Assembly: GCA_035536455.1 (NCBI GenBank)
Contig: DATLOC010000058.1
Span: forward strand, 62,001-126,000
Origin: DASUNQ01 sp035536455
GTDB taxonomy: Bacteria > Acidobacteriota > Thermoanaerobaculia > Multivoradales > UBA5704
Direction of reading: 5' to 3'
Length of the DNA: 64,000 nucleotides
In this document: piece by piece, positions 45,067 through 56,773 of the stretch
Layout: each line of letters opens with the position of its first letter
Position numbering within the stretch: position 1 is the stretch's first letter
Translations under genes and position numbers: made by a program
The notes under the pieces: generated by a model
Databases searched by the model: none
Seen by the model: only the letters and a program-made list of their open reading frames with translations
Told to the model about the DNA's origin: nothing

Positions 45067-45300
45067 TCAGGCCTCGGCGGCCTGGTTCTCCTCGGCCTCG
45101 AGGTCGTTGGTGACCCCGAGCCGCATGCAGGCGGCGTCGTACATCTGGCGTGAGGCCTTCTTGGCGTTCTGCAGCTCAGCCAGGCGGTCCTTGACCTTGG
45201 CCAGCTCCTCCTCGATCTGCCGGTCGAGGTCCTCCATCTCCTGCTTGGTCACGGCGAGAGTGTTCTCGTAGAACTTCCGCTGCTGATCGGTCAGGCTCAT
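45067..45300 (-). CDS. Small coiled-coil protein of unknown function
   Basis: 77 residues, acidic, strongly helical: YENTLAVTKQEMEDLDRQIEEELAKVKDRLAELQNAKKASRQM shows heptad hydrophobic spacing through most of its length. One Cys (DAACMRLG). It is downstream of the kinase fusion in the same direction and could be an adaptor or structural peptide. I do not recognise a family. Confidence 0.65.
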   Translation of the reverse strand: MSLTDQQRKFYENTLAVTKQEMEDLDRQIEEELAKVKDRLAELQNAKKASRQMYDAACMRLGVTNDLEAEENQAAEA

Positions 45301-45325
45301 CGTCCCCTCCGTGACTGGGCGCGGC

Positions 45326-48490
<3,165 letters not shown>

Positions 48491-48655
48491 ACGGCGGCTC
48501 CTCGGGGGACTGAGGGGGTCGTTGTAGCACCCAGCGACCCGCCCAGTCAACCGGAAACTTCGCCGATTCTTGCACTTACGGAGGCCGCCCCGGGCTGCGC
48601 GCCGGCCTCCTGTAAAATCGCCGCCTGCGCCACCGTCCGAGAGGGAGCCCGTTCC

Positions 48656-49399
48656 ATGTCCGGCCATAGCAAGTGGAGCACGATCAAGCACAAGAAGGCG
48701 GCCACCGACCACCGCCGCGGCAAGCTCTTCACCAAGCTCCTGCGCGAGATCACCGTCTCGGCGCGGCTCGGCGGCGGCGACCCGCGCGGCAACCCCCGAC
48801 TGCGCGCCGCGATGCTCGAGGCGCGCGGCAACAGCGTCCCCGGCGACAACATCGACCGGGCGATCAAGAAGGGCACCGGCGAGCTCGAAGGGGAGTCCTA
48901 TGAGGAGTTCACCTACGAGGGGTACGGCCCCGGCGGCGTGGCGATGATCGTCGAGGGCCTGACCGACAACCGCAACCGCACCGCCTCCGAGGTCCGCCAC
49001 CTCTTCTCCCGCCACGGCGGCAACCTGGGCGAGAACGGCTGCGTGGCCTGGATGTTCAAGCGCCGCGGCTACTTCGCGCTCGAGCCCGGGGCAATGGATG
49101 AGGAGGCCTTCCTCGAGCTCGCCCTCGACTTGGGCGTCGACGACGTCTCGACCGAGGGCGGCGAGCTCGAGATCTACACCGCCGTCGAGGACTACAACCG
49201 GGTGCGCGAGGAGCTCGAGCGGCGGGAGCTGCCGCTCGCGGCCAAGGAGCTGGCGATGGTCCCCGACTCGACGATCGGAGTCGCCAACCCCGCCCAGGTC
49301 CTGCGCCTGATCGACGCCCTCGAGGACCAGGACGACGTGCAGCACGTCTGGGCCAACCTCGAGGTCGACGAGGGCGTGCTGGCGGCGCAGGAAGGGTAG
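48656..49399 (+). CDS. yebC: YebC/TACO1-family protein
   Basis: 247 residues from ATG at 48656 (MSGHSKWSTIKHKKAATDHRRGK, diagnostic). Further family blocks: ARLGGGDPRGNPRLRAAM, NSVPGDNIDRAIKKGTGELEG, and EGYGPGGVAMIVEGLTDNRNRT. YebC-type proteins help ribosomes through difficult sequences such as polyproline, or act as regulators. It is directly followed by ruvC, the conserved yebC-ruvC neighbourhood. A TAAAAT at 48612 may be its -10. Confidence 0.95.
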   Translation: MSGHSKWSTIKHKKAATDHRRGKLFTKLLREITVSARLGGGDPRGNPRLRAAMLEARGNSVPGDNIDRAIKKGTGELEGESYEEFTYEGYGPGGVAMIVEGLTDNRNRTASEVRHLFSRHGGNLGENGCVAWMFKRRGYFALEPGAMDEEAFLELALDLGVDDVSTEGGELEIYTAVEDYNRVREELERRELPLAAKELAMVPDSTIGVANPAQVLRLIDALEDQDDVQHVWANLEVDEGVLAAQEG

Positions 49400-49433
49400 C
49401 CGCCCGGCGCCGCCCCCGCCGAGCGCCCCCGCG

Positions 49434-49925
49434 ATGCTCATCCTGGGGCTCGACCCCGGCAGCCTCCACACCGGCTACGGCGTCGTGGAGCGGCGCGGCT
49501 CGGCGCTGGCGGCGCTCGACCTCGGCCGCTTCTCCTGCTCGCGCAGCCAGCCGCTCCCCGACCGTCTCGCCCACCTCGCCGGGTGCCTGGCCGCGCTCCT
49601 CGACCGCTGGCGCCCCGAGACGGTGGCGCTCGAGACCCCCTTCCACGGCCTCAACAGCCGCTCGCTCATCGTGCTCGCCGAGGCGCGCGGCGCGCTCCTC
49701 GCCACGCTTTCGGGGCGCGGCATCCTGCTGCGCGAGTACAGCCCGGCCGAGGTCAAGTCGGCGGTCACCGGCAACGGCCGCGCCGACAAGCGGCAAGTCG
49801 CGCACATGGTCAAGCTGCTTCTCGCTCTTCAAGGCGACGGCTGGGCGAGCGACGCCACCGACGCCCTCGCTCTCGCCATCTGCGCCGCGCAGCGCGCGCG
49901 CCTCGACACCCTGGCCGGGAGATAG
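49434..49925 (+). CDS. ruvC: Holliday-junction endonuclease RuvC
   Basis: 163 residues, slightly short of the usual 170. The four acidic catalytic residues are in GLDPGSLHTGYG, VALETPFHGLNSRS, and SDATDALALAICAA (two Asp). The segment LREYSPAEVKSAVTGNGRADKRQVAHMV is family-specific. It resolves recombination junctions with RuvAB. ruvA and ruvB are not adjacent; a DUF4388 gene follows instead. Confidence 0.95.
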   Translation: MLILGLDPGSLHTGYGVVERRGSALAALDLGRFSCSRSQPLPDRLAHLAGCLAALLDRWRPETVALETPFHGLNSRSLIVLAEARGALLATLSGRGILLREYSPAEVKSAVTGNGRADKRQVAHMVKLLLALQGDGWASDATDALALAICAAQRARLDTLAGR

Positions 49926-49978
49926 CGCGTGGTAGCATCCTTTTCGACGTCGGATCGGTTTTAAACATAGAGAGATCA

Positions 49979-50797
49979 ATGGCTTTCCAAGGCTCTCTCA
50001 AAGAGCTGCCGCTCCCCGACATCATCCAGCTCGTGTCGGTGTCGGGGAAGACGGGAGTCTTCGCGCTCCGCCGCGCCGGCGAGGGCTCGGGGGAGATCTA
50101 CCTGCGCGGCGGCCAGATCGTGCACGCCACCCTCGGCGAGCTGCGCGGCGAGGAGGCGGTCTACGAGCTGGCCATCTGGCCCGAGGGGGAGTTCGTCTTC
50201 ACCCCCGGCCAGGAGACCGACACGACGACGATCCAGAAGTCCAACACCAACCTCCTGATGGAGGCGGCGCGGCGGATCGACGAGTGGCAGATCCTGTCCA
50301 AGCGCATCCCGTCGACGCGCCTGGTGCCGGTCTTCACCTCCCAGGCCGCCACCACCTCGGTCTCCTTCACGCCGCAGGAGTGGGGCCTGATCTGCAAGAT
50401 CGACGAGCGGCGCTCGATCGAGGAGATCGCGATCGGGCTCAACACCAGCCCCTTCGAGGCCTGCAAGCTCCTCTACGGCCTCATCACCTCGGGCCTCGTG
50501 GCGCTCAAGGAGGACCTCTCGCGCTTGAACACCGAGCGCCTCCACCGCATGAGCCACGAGGAACTGGCGCGCCTGGCCGAGGCGATCCACGGCCACGCCC
50601 GCGAGCTCCTCTCCGGCCACGACCGCCAGGGCGAGCTCGACATCAACCTGCGCATGAGCAAGGCCGAGCTGGAAGCCGGCCGCGGCACCGAAGCCATCCT
50701 CGACCTCGTCCGCGCCGAAGAGAAAGCCGTCTCCGCCGCCCTCGGCCCCCACCAGACCAAGACCTTCCTCGACCGCGCCGCGCAGCTCCTGCGCTGA
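49979..50797 (+). CDS. DUF4388 (PATAN-like) protein
   Basis: 272 residues from ATG at 49979. Residues 1-100 form the DUF4388 domain (FQGSLKELPLPDIIQLVSVSGKTGVFAL, IYLRGGQIVHATLGELRGEEAVYELAIWPEGEFVF), an adaptor in chemotaxis and motility regulation in Myxococcus, Geobacter and others. The middle part (WGLICKIDERRSIEEIAIGLNTSPFEACKLLYGLITSGLV) is winged-helix-like. The C-terminus is helical. A type IV pilus or motility role is possible but unproven. A short perfect hairpin follows. Confidence 0.82.
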   Translation: MAFQGSLKELPLPDIIQLVSVSGKTGVFALRRAGEGSGEIYLRGGQIVHATLGELRGEEAVYELAIWPEGEFVFTPGQETDTTTIQKSNTNLLMEAARRIDEWQILSKRIPSTRLVPVFTSQAATTSVSFTPQEWGLICKIDERRSIEEIAIGLNTSPFEACKLLYGLITSGLVALKEDLSRLNTERLHRMSHEELARLAEAIHGHARELLSGHDRQGELDINLRMSKAELEAGRGTEAILDLVRAEEKAVSAALGPHQTKTFLDRAAQLLR

Positions 50798-50803
50798 GCG
50801 GCG

Positions 50804-50819
50804 GGCGCCCAAGGGCGCC
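50804..50819 (+). terminator. Short hairpin after the DUF4388 gene
   Basis: GGCGCCC and GGGCGCC pair perfectly around AA. No T-tract follows, but it directly precedes the mntA promoter. Confidence 0.45.
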
Positions 50820-50831
50820 GGGACCGGCGCG

Positions 50832-50837
50832 TATACT
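50832..50837 (+). promoter_or_regulatory. -10 box TATACT, leaderless start of mntA-like gene
   Basis: TATACT ends 6 nt before the GTG at 50844, so transcript and reading frame would start at about the same base. No convincing -35 element. Confidence 0.5.
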
Positions 50838-50843
50838 GCCTTC

Positions 50844-51254
50844 GTGGACACCGCGACGATCGAGCGCCGCTTGTGCGAGTTCTTCGCCGCCTCGCCGCTG
50901 GCGGCGGAGGGGATCGTCACGGCCTACCTCTTCGGCAGCGTGGCGCGCGGCGAGGCCGGTGCGGCGAGCGACGTCGACGTCGCGGTGCTCCCGGCGGCCG
51001 GGCCGCCGCCCGGGCTCGCGGGCCTCTACCTGCGCCTCCAGGGCGAGCTGGAGCGCCATCTCGGACTCCCGGTCCAAGTGACGGTCCTCGACGGCGCCCC
51101 GGTGGACTTGATCCACCGCGTGCTGCGGGACGGCCGCCTGCTCCTCGAGCGCAACCCCTCGCGCCGTATCGCCTTCGAGGTCAAGGCCCGCCGCGAGTTC
51201 TTCGACCTCCAGCCCATCCTGCGCCGCTACCGCCGCATGCCCGCCGAGGGATGA
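50844..51254 (+). CDS. MntA-like nucleotidyltransferase antitoxin
   Basis: 136 residues, GTG start. Minimal nucleotidyltransferase: AYLFGSVARGEAGAASDVDVAVL has the GS...DxD catalytic motif. In HepT/MntA systems MntA adds AMP to a tyrosine of the HepT RNase and so disarms it. The DUF4440-type tail is absent; length is usual. The next gene (ATGA overlap) is a damaged hepT. With its toxin gone, this antitoxin may be a relic or have other targets. Confidence 0.85.
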   Translation: MDTATIERRLCEFFAASPLAAEGIVTAYLFGSVARGEAGAASDVDVAVLPAAGPPPGLAGLYLRLQGELERHLGLPVQVTVLDGAPVDLIHRVLRDGRLLLERNPSRRIAFEVKARREFFDLQPILRRYRRMPAEG

Positions 51255-51471
51255 CCGACCGCGACCTGGTCTTCAAGAAGCTGGCTGCGATCGAGACGTA
51301 CGTGCGCGAGCTGCGCACGAGATGGCCGCGGCGCTCCAGGAGATGGCCAGCTTCCGCAACGTCCTGGTTCACGACTACGACTCGCTGAACCTGGGAATCG
51401 TCGAGGAAGTGGTACGCAACCGCCTCGACGACCTCCTTGCCTTCGCCAGCGCTGTGCGGGCGCGCTGCTAG
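51251..51471 (+). pseudogene. HepT-like toxin, internally deleted and frameshifted
   Basis: The normal HepT start is present (TDRDLVFKKLAAIETYVREL). Then the middle of the domain, roughly 60-70 residues, is missing, and the C-terminal part resumes in another frame (AALQEMASFRNVLVHDYDSL then NLGIVEEVVRNRL), ending TAG at 51471. The RNase motif region RNVLVHDY is preserved but can no longer be joined to the N-terminus. It is a clear remnant of a type VII HepT/MntA toxin gene. Confidence 0.88.
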
Positions 51472-51509
51472 CCAGCCAACTGGCGCTGTATCCGCACGTC
51501 TAATGTGGC

Positions 51510-52271
51510 ATGCGCACGTCGCGTTGTGTCCTTGCCTGGCTCTGCCTGCTATTGGGCTCGCTCGCCCTTGCCTGCACTGCCTCCGGCCCGGCGAGCGCGC
51601 GCCGCGAGCGCGAGCCGTCGCTCGCCGAGGTCGTCGCGCGACACACTCAGGCGCTGGGCGGCGCCGCGGCCATCGAGGGGATCGACAGCCTGCGCTACGA
51701 GCTCGACATCGTCGAGCCCGCGTTCACCGTCCGCGCCACCTATGTCGTCGATCGCCGGGGCCGGATGCGGATCGACGTCTACTCCGGCGAGAAGCGGGTC
51801 TTCACCGAGGCCTTCGACGGCCGGAGCGGCTGGCAGCTCGGCGCTGACGGCGAGGCGCCGCGCGACGCCAGCCCGGAAGGGGCCGCCGCTCTCTGGCACG
51901 GCACGCAGTACCCCACCAACATCCTCGGGCTGCACGAGATGGCCGCGCGCGGCCACCGGGTCGAGCTGGCCGGCGACCACGCGCTCCGCCTGGTCCTGAG
52001 CGACGGTTGGGAGATGCGGTACACCCTCGATCCGGCGACCCACCTCATCGCCCGCGCGCAGGACGAGCGGGCGCTCCACCCCGACCTCGACCCGACCGTC
52101 AAGCGGCTGGAGACCGTGTGGAGCGACTACCGGCCGCTCGGCGGCACGCACAAGCCGTTCCGCTCGATCCAGATCGACTTGGCGACCGGCGCGGTGGTCC
52201 AGACCGCGACGATCACGAAAGCGGAGGTCAACCCGCCGCTCGAGTCTTCGCTCTTCGCGCGCCCGAGCTGA
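51510..52271 (+). CDS. Lipoprotein of LolA/LppX-like fold
   Basis: 253 residues. Lipobox in LLLGSLALACTASG (Cys at about residue 22). The mature part has VVARHTQALGGAAAIEGIDSLRYEL, VDRRGRMRIDVYSGEKRVFTEAFDGRSGWQL, and DYRPLGGTHKPFRSIQIDLATG, the pattern of large curved beta-sheets that carry lipids (LolA-like, DUF-annotated elsewhere). No catalytic site. It is convergent with the phosphorylase gene, 3 bp away. Confidence 0.7.
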   Translation: MRTSRCVLAWLCLLLGSLALACTASGPASARREREPSLAEVVARHTQALGGAAAIEGIDSLRYELDIVEPAFTVRATYVVDRRGRMRIDVYSGEKRVFTEAFDGRSGWQLGADGEAPRDASPEGAAALWHGTQYPTNILGLHEMAARGHRVELAGDHALRLVLSDGWEMRYTLDPATHLIARAQDERALHPDLDPTVKRLETVWSDYRPLGGTHKPFRSIQIDLATGAVVQTATITKAEVNPPLESSLFARPS

Positions 52272-52274
52272 CCG

Positions 52275-54395
52275 CTACATCCGGCACGTACTCCCCCCGG
52301 CGGCCGGCAGGTAGGCCTGCCCGACGTAGTCCTTGACCATGCGGTCGGCGTTGTAGCGCCAGGCGAGGGTCTGGATGCCGCGCTTGACGCGGGCGATCCA
52401 GCCGCGGGGGATGCCCTCCTCGTCGCGGGCGTAGTAGAGCGGCACGACCTCCTGCTCCAGCACCCTCATCAGCGCCTCGGCGTCGTGCGCGTCCTGGGCC
52501 GCGGGGTCGGCGTGGACCTCGCCCCGGCCGATGGCGAAGCCGTTGCCGCCTTCGAAGGCCTCCGCCCACCAGCCGTCGAGGATCGAGACGTTGAGCCCGC
52601 CGTTCAGGATCACCTTCTGGCCGCTCGTGCCGCAGGCCTCCTGCGGCCGGCGCGGGGTGTTGAGCCAGGCGTCCACGCCCTGCACGAGCTGCCGGCCGAC
52701 GTGCATCGTGTAGTTCTCGACGAAGACGATCCGCCCGGCGAAGCGCGGGTCCTGGCCGAGCTGCGAGACGCGCTGCGCCAGCTCCTTGCCGGCGCCGTCG
52801 GCGGGGTGGGCCTTGCCGGCGAAGATGATCTGCACCGGCCGCTCGGGGTCGCCGACCAGGCGCGCCAGGCGCTCCAGGTCGCGGAAGAGGATGTCGGCCC
52901 GCTTGTAGGTGGCGAAGCGGCGGGCGAAGCCCAGGGTCAGGGCATCCTGGTCGAGCGGCCGGCCCGCCGGCAGCCCCAGCCGCTCCCAGCGCTCGGCGCG
53001 CCGCCGCTCGACGAAGGCGAAGAGGCGCGCCTTGAGCACCTGATGGACCTCCCACAGCTCGGCGTCCGGCACCTTCTCGATCTCCCGCCAGAGGTCGGGG
53101 CGGGTGAGCGAGTCGGCCCAGGCCGGCGACAGGTAGTGCTCGTAGAGCTGCTGCATGTCGGCGGCGAGCCAGGTCTTGACGTGAATGCCATTGGTGATGT
53201 GGCCGATCGGCACCTCCTCCTCGCTGCGCTCCGGCCAGAGGTGCCGCCACATGCGCCGCGCCACCCGGCCATGGATGGCCGAGACGCCGTTGGCCTTGCG
53301 CGACAGGTTGAGCGCCAGGACGGTGGGGCAGAAGGGAGAGGCGGGGTCGGCCGGGCGCTCGCGACCGAGGGCGAGGAGGGCGTCGAGGTCGAGCCCCAGG
53401 CCGCGCGCCAGCCCCTCCAGGTGGCGGCCCGCGAGCTCGGAGAGGAAGCGGTCGTGCCCGGCCTCGACCGGCGTGTGGGTGGTGAAGACGCTCGCCGCCG
53501 CCACCTCGCGCAGCGCGTCGGCGGCCGAGAGGCCCTGCAGCTCGACGATCTCGCGCGCCCGCTCCAGCAGCGCGAAGGCCGAGTGCCCTTCGTTCAGGTG
53601 CAGCACCGACGGCGTATGCCCCACCGCGCGCACCGCGCGGTAGCCGCCGACGCCCAGGAGCATCTCCTGCTGGATGCGGGTCTCCTGGTCGCCGCCGTAG
53701 AGCCGCGCGGTGAGCTCCTGGTCGGCCGGCGCGTTGGCGTCGTCGCGCGCGTCGAGGAGGAGGAGCTGGCTCCGCCCCACCCAGACCCGCCAGACGCGCA
53801 GCGCCACGTCCCTCCCCGGCAGCCTGACCGTCACCCGCACCGGCGCGCCGGCGGCGTCGGCCACCGCCTCGAGCGGCATCTCGTGCGCGGCGATGGGCTC
53901 GTAGCTGTCCTGCTGCCAGCCGGCGGCGTCGAGGTGCTGGTGCACGTACCCCTCGTGGTAGAGGATCCCCACGCCCACGACGCCGATCCCGAGGTCGCTC
54001 ATGCTCTTCAGGTGGTCGCCGGCCAGCACGCCGAGGCCGCCCGAGTAGATCGGCAGCGACTGGTGGATGCCGAACTCGGCCGAGAAGTAGGCCACCGGCC
54101 GCGCCCGCAGCGGCCCGGCGTGGATGAGGCCCCAGGCGTCCCCCGCCAGGTAGTCGCCGAGGCGGCGGTGCGCCTGGTTGACGCGGGTGAGCATCTCGAG
54201 ATCGTGCACCCGCCGCTCGATGTCCTCGGGCTCGAGCCGGGAGAGGATCGCGACCGGGTTGTGGTGGCCGGTGCGCCAGAGCTCGGGCTCGAGCTCGCGG
54301 AAGAGGGCGCGGATGTCGGGCTGCCAGGTCCACCAGAGGTTGTGCGCCAGCTCGTGCAGCTTGCGCACCACGTCGTCCTGGGGGGCTCGCGTCAT
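52275..54395 (-). CDS. glgP: Alpha-glucan phosphorylase (GT35, short bacterial/archaeal type)
   Basis: 706 residues, ATG at 54395. HNLWWTWQPDIRALFRELEPE is the typical N-terminus of the short alpha-glucan phosphorylases. VAYFSAEFGIHQSLPIYSGGLGVLAGDHLKSMSDLG is the family signature, and the PLP lysine lies in CGTSGQKVILNGGLNVSILDGW. It releases glucose-1-phosphate from maltodextrins or glycogen. Standalone; no other glycogen gene is next to it. The hairpin at 54456 lies just upstream. Confidence 0.95.
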   Translation of the reverse strand: MTRAPQDDVVRKLHELAHNLWWTWQPDIRALFRELEPELWRTGHHNPVAILSRLEPEDIERRVHDLEMLTRVNQAHRRLGDYLAGDAWGLIHAGPLRARPVAYFSAEFGIHQSLPIYSGGLGVLAGDHLKSMSDLGIGVVGVGILYHEGYVHQHLDAAGWQQDSYEPIAAHEMPLEAVADAAGAPVRVTVRLPGRDVALRVWRVWVGRSQLLLLDARDDANAPADQELTARLYGGDQETRIQQEMLLGVGGYRAVRAVGHTPSVLHLNEGHSAFALLERAREIVELQGLSAADALREVAAASVFTTHTPVEAGHDRFLSELAGRHLEGLARGLGLDLDALLALGRERPADPASPFCPTVLALNLSRKANGVSAIHGRVARRMWRHLWPERSEEEVPIGHITNGIHVKTWLAADMQQLYEHYLSPAWADSLTRPDLWREIEKVPDAELWEVHQVLKARLFAFVERRRAERWERLGLPAGRPLDQDALTLGFARRFATYKRADILFRDLERLARLVGDPERPVQIIFAGKAHPADGAGKELAQRVSQLGQDPRFAGRIVFVENYTMHVGRQLVQGVDAWLNTPRRPQEACGTSGQKVILNGGLNVSILDGWWAEAFEGGNGFAIGRGEVHADPAAQDAHDAEALMRVLEQEVVPLYYARDEEGIPRGWIARVKRGIQTLAWRYNADRMVKDYVGQAYLPAAGGSTCRM

Positions 54396-54455
54396 CCCTG
54401 GGCTCTCTCTCCGTCGAGGTGAAGGCGGAATGATACCGCGCGCGGTTTAGCTCCC

Positions 54456-54499
54456 TTGAGCGGGCCAAACTTGACGCGAGTCAAGTTTGCGCGGGCTCA
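54456..54499. terminator. Symmetrical hairpin between the outer-membrane gene and the phosphorylase gene
   Basis: CAAACTTGAC and GTCAAGTTTG form a perfect 10-bp stem with a GCGA loop (54466-54489), and outer TTGAGC/GCTCAA bases pair beyond an asymmetric loop. It sits between two minus-strand genes and could end the outer-membrane gene's transcript. Confidence 0.55.
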
Positions 54500-54538
54500 A
54501 GCGACCGACGCGAGGTCGAGCCGAAGGCGGAGACCTTG

Positions 54539-56455
54539 CTAGAACTTGACTGCGATGCCGCCCATGATGCGGCGGCGGAGGCTCTCTTCGTCCGGCGCGG
54601 CGGCGGCCGAGGTGGCGCCGCGGGAGAGCTCCATGTTGAGCTGCACGGCCCAGTCGGCCGCGAGATCGAGCAGGACGTTGAGGTCCTGGGAGAGGAGCAC
54701 CTGCAGCCTCTCCATCTTGCGCGGCTCCGGGGGGGCGCCGCTGCCCGCCGGGCGCAGCTCCTGGGCGAGCTGGTGGAAGGCGAGGAAGACGCCGGTCGAA
54801 GTGGCCTGGAACTGCGTGTCGAGCGACGACACCGACCAGCGCACGCGGTTCTCGTAGGGCTGGTCGTCGGTGGCGTGGAAGATGCCACCCCCGCCCTCGG
54901 CGACGCTCGACTCGAAGCGGGTCACGACCTGCGGCGCGACGCGGTGGCTCCAGGCCATCTGCACCTCGCGCAGGGTGTCGCCGCCGACGAGATACAGGCT
55001 GTCGAGCCGGTCGAAGAAGTCCTCGCTGAAGTAGAGCCGCAGCGTCTCGCCGAGCGTCCGCTGCACCGCGGAAACCGAGAACAGGCCCTCTTCGCCCGCC
55101 TGGTGGGAGAGCGACAGCTCGTAGCAGGCGTCGCCCGACTGCTCGCAGGTCTCGGGCTCCTGGTACATCGTTGGCACGAAGTCCTGGAGGCCGGTGAGCG
55201 CCGGGTCCTCGTAGACGCGGCGCGAAACCGTTCCCTCGGCCTGCCAGGAGGGGCCGAGCTGGACGACGACGCCGCCGCGCGGGGTCAGCGAGACGCTGCC
55301 GTCGCGCAGCGTCGTGTAGAGGCCGTACTCGACGAGCACCGCCGGCTGCAGGCGCACGCCGCCGCTGCCGAAGACGTCCACCCGCTGGTCCACCTCGGGC
55401 ATCACCAGGCCCTCGAAGCCCGCCGCCTGCCGCTCGCGGTAGCGCAGGCCGGTGTCGAGGTGGGAGCGCTCGCCGAGCGCCGTCGCGTAGGAGCCCTCGA
55501 AGCCCCAGGTGCGCGAGGCGCGCGGGATGCCGATCGGGCCGAGGCCGCCGTGGCGGTGGTAGTTGTTCTCGCTGGTGTAGTTGGCCGAGACCTCCGAGTG
55601 GCCGCGCGCGCCGAGCGCCTGCGACCAGCTCACCTGGTACTGGTCGAGCCCGACCGGGTCCTCGAGGCCGTTGCCGTCGCGCGACGGCACCAGGCGGTTG
55701 CTGCGGGTCATCAGCGCGACGCGGCTGTCCGGCCCGGCGGCCACCTCCAGCGAGACGACGCTCGCCTCGGCGTCGGCCATGGCCGCGCCACGCGCGCCGC
55801 CGGCCGCGGTCGGGCCGAGCGTCCAGAAGTCGCCGGAGAGACCGACGCGGATCTCGCCGAGCCGTCCCTCGACCCCGACGCGCCCGCCGCTGATCGTGCC
55901 CTCGGCCATGCCGGCGCCCTGATCGACGCCGGTCATCGCCGTCATCTCGGCCGCGAAGGGCGCGTCCTCGAACGAGGCGCTGGCGCCGTCGGAGCTGGCG
56001 GCGAAGGCGAGCCGCTGCACCTCCTCCATCTCGATCTCGTGCAGCACGTCGGCCGGGATGCGCGCGCGCAGCGACCAGAAGTCCTCGCCGGCCGTCTGCT
56101 CGCCGGGCTTGTTCGGAGCGAGGTTCAGCTCGACGAACTGGTAGGTCTGCGCCGTCGTGCGGGTCAGCAGCACGACCGCCGGCAGGAAACCGGCCTTGTG
56201 GGCGATGACTTTGTAGAGGCCCGCGGGAAGGTCGCGGAAGAGGAAATTGCCCTGCGCGTCCGTCGTCACCTTGCGCAGGCTGAGGTCGGCGAGCTGATAG
56301 GCGTAGACGCCGGCCGCGGAGAGCGGGGCGGTCTTGCCGACCACCCGACCGGCCACCGCCGCCTGTCGCGCGGGCTCCGCCGCCGCGGCGCCCGCCGCTC
56401 CTGCGAGGAGGAGAGCGAGGACGGTGGCGCTGTGCCGGAGGGGGGTCATCGGCAT
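54539..56455 (-). CDS. Outer-membrane protein with carboxypeptidase-regulatory-like N-terminal domain
   Basis: 638 residues with signal peptide (TPLRHSATVLALLLAGAAG). Residues 30-115 are a CarboxypepD_reg-like Ig domain (VAGRVVGKTAPLSAAGVYAY, TTDAQGNFLFRDLPAGLYKVIAHKAGF). The rest alternates polar/hydrophobic strands with aromatic ends and finishes in GGIAVKF (terminal Phe), as in beta-barrels assembled by BamA. It resembles Acidobacterial TonB-receptor-like proteins, although no plug domain is obvious. Two starts, 56455 and 56449, are possible. Confidence 0.72.
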   Translation of the reverse strand: MPMTPLRHSATVLALLLAGAAGAAAAEPARQAAVAGRVVGKTAPLSAAGVYAYQLADLSLRKVTTDAQGNFLFRDLPAGLYKVIAHKAGFLPAVVLLTRTTAQTYQFVELNLAPNKPGEQTAGEDFWSLRARIPADVLHEIEMEEVQRLAFAASSDGASASFEDAPFAAEMTAMTGVDQGAGMAEGTISGGRVGVEGRLGEIRVGLSGDFWTLGPTAAGGARGAAMADAEASVVSLEVAAGPDSRVALMTRSNRLVPSRDGNGLEDPVGLDQYQVSWSQALGARGHSEVSANYTSENNYHRHGGLGPIGIPRASRTWGFEGSYATALGERSHLDTGLRYRERQAAGFEGLVMPEVDQRVDVFGSGGVRLQPAVLVEYGLYTTLRDGSVSLTPRGGVVVQLGPSWQAEGTVSRRVYEDPALTGLQDFVPTMYQEPETCEQSGDACYELSLSHQAGEEGLFSVSAVQRTLGETLRLYFSEDFFDRLDSLYLVGGDTLREVQMAWSHRVAPQVVTRFESSVAEGGGGIFHATDDQPYENRVRWSVSSLDTQFQATSTGVFLAFHQLAQELRPAGSGAPPEPRKMERLQVLLSQDLNVLLDLAADWAVQLNMELSRGATSAAAAPDEESLRRRIMGGIAVKF

Positions 56456-56518
56456 TCTGGTCCTACGAGTCCGGAGTGTAGTCCCATGCCCCTGAGGGAG
56501 TCAACGCGGAGCCTCACA

Positions 56519-56547
56519 TTGACGGGCGGCTATTAGGTGCCTACAGT
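56519..56547 (+). promoter_or_regulatory. Sigma-70 promoter, leaderless start of the RHH gene
   Basis: TTGACG, 17-nt spacer, TACAGT, ending 7 nt before the ATG at 56555. Transcription should start at or next to the A of ATG. Confidence 0.75.
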
Positions 56548-56554
56548 ACCGCCC

Positions 56555-56761
56555 ATGAGCTACGTCAAGACCTCGCTCAACCTCCCCGAACCGGCCGTCG
56601 AGGCCCTCAAGCAGATCGCCGCCAAACGCGGGGTGACGATGGCCGAGGTTGTCCGTCAGGCGATCGCCACCGAGAAGTTCCTCCACGACGAGGTCGAGAA
56701 GGGCAACAAGATCCTGCTCGAGGACAAGGACAAGAGCCTCCGGCAGGTGGTCTTCCGCTAG
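56555..56761 (+). CDS. Ribbon-helix-helix (CopG-like) small protein
   Basis: 68 residues. SYVKTSLNLPEPAVEALKQIAAKRGVTMAEVVRQAIATEKFL is a complete ribbon-helix-helix domain as in CopG/ParD-type repressors. The tail NKILLEDKDKSLRQVVF is common in RHH proteins of unknown target. It has its own promoter and no toxin partner beside it. It could regulate itself and the divergent outer-membrane gene. Confidence 0.82.
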   Translation: MSYVKTSLNLPEPAVEALKQIAAKRGVTMAEVVRQAIATEKFLHDEVEKGNKILLEDKDKSLRQVVFR

Positions 56762-56773
56762 GTTGGATCCCCG

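Noticed and set aside
54456..54499. Fourth copy of the E-element
   Set aside because: It is a short hairpin with a 4-nt loop; neither the core nor the arm length fits.
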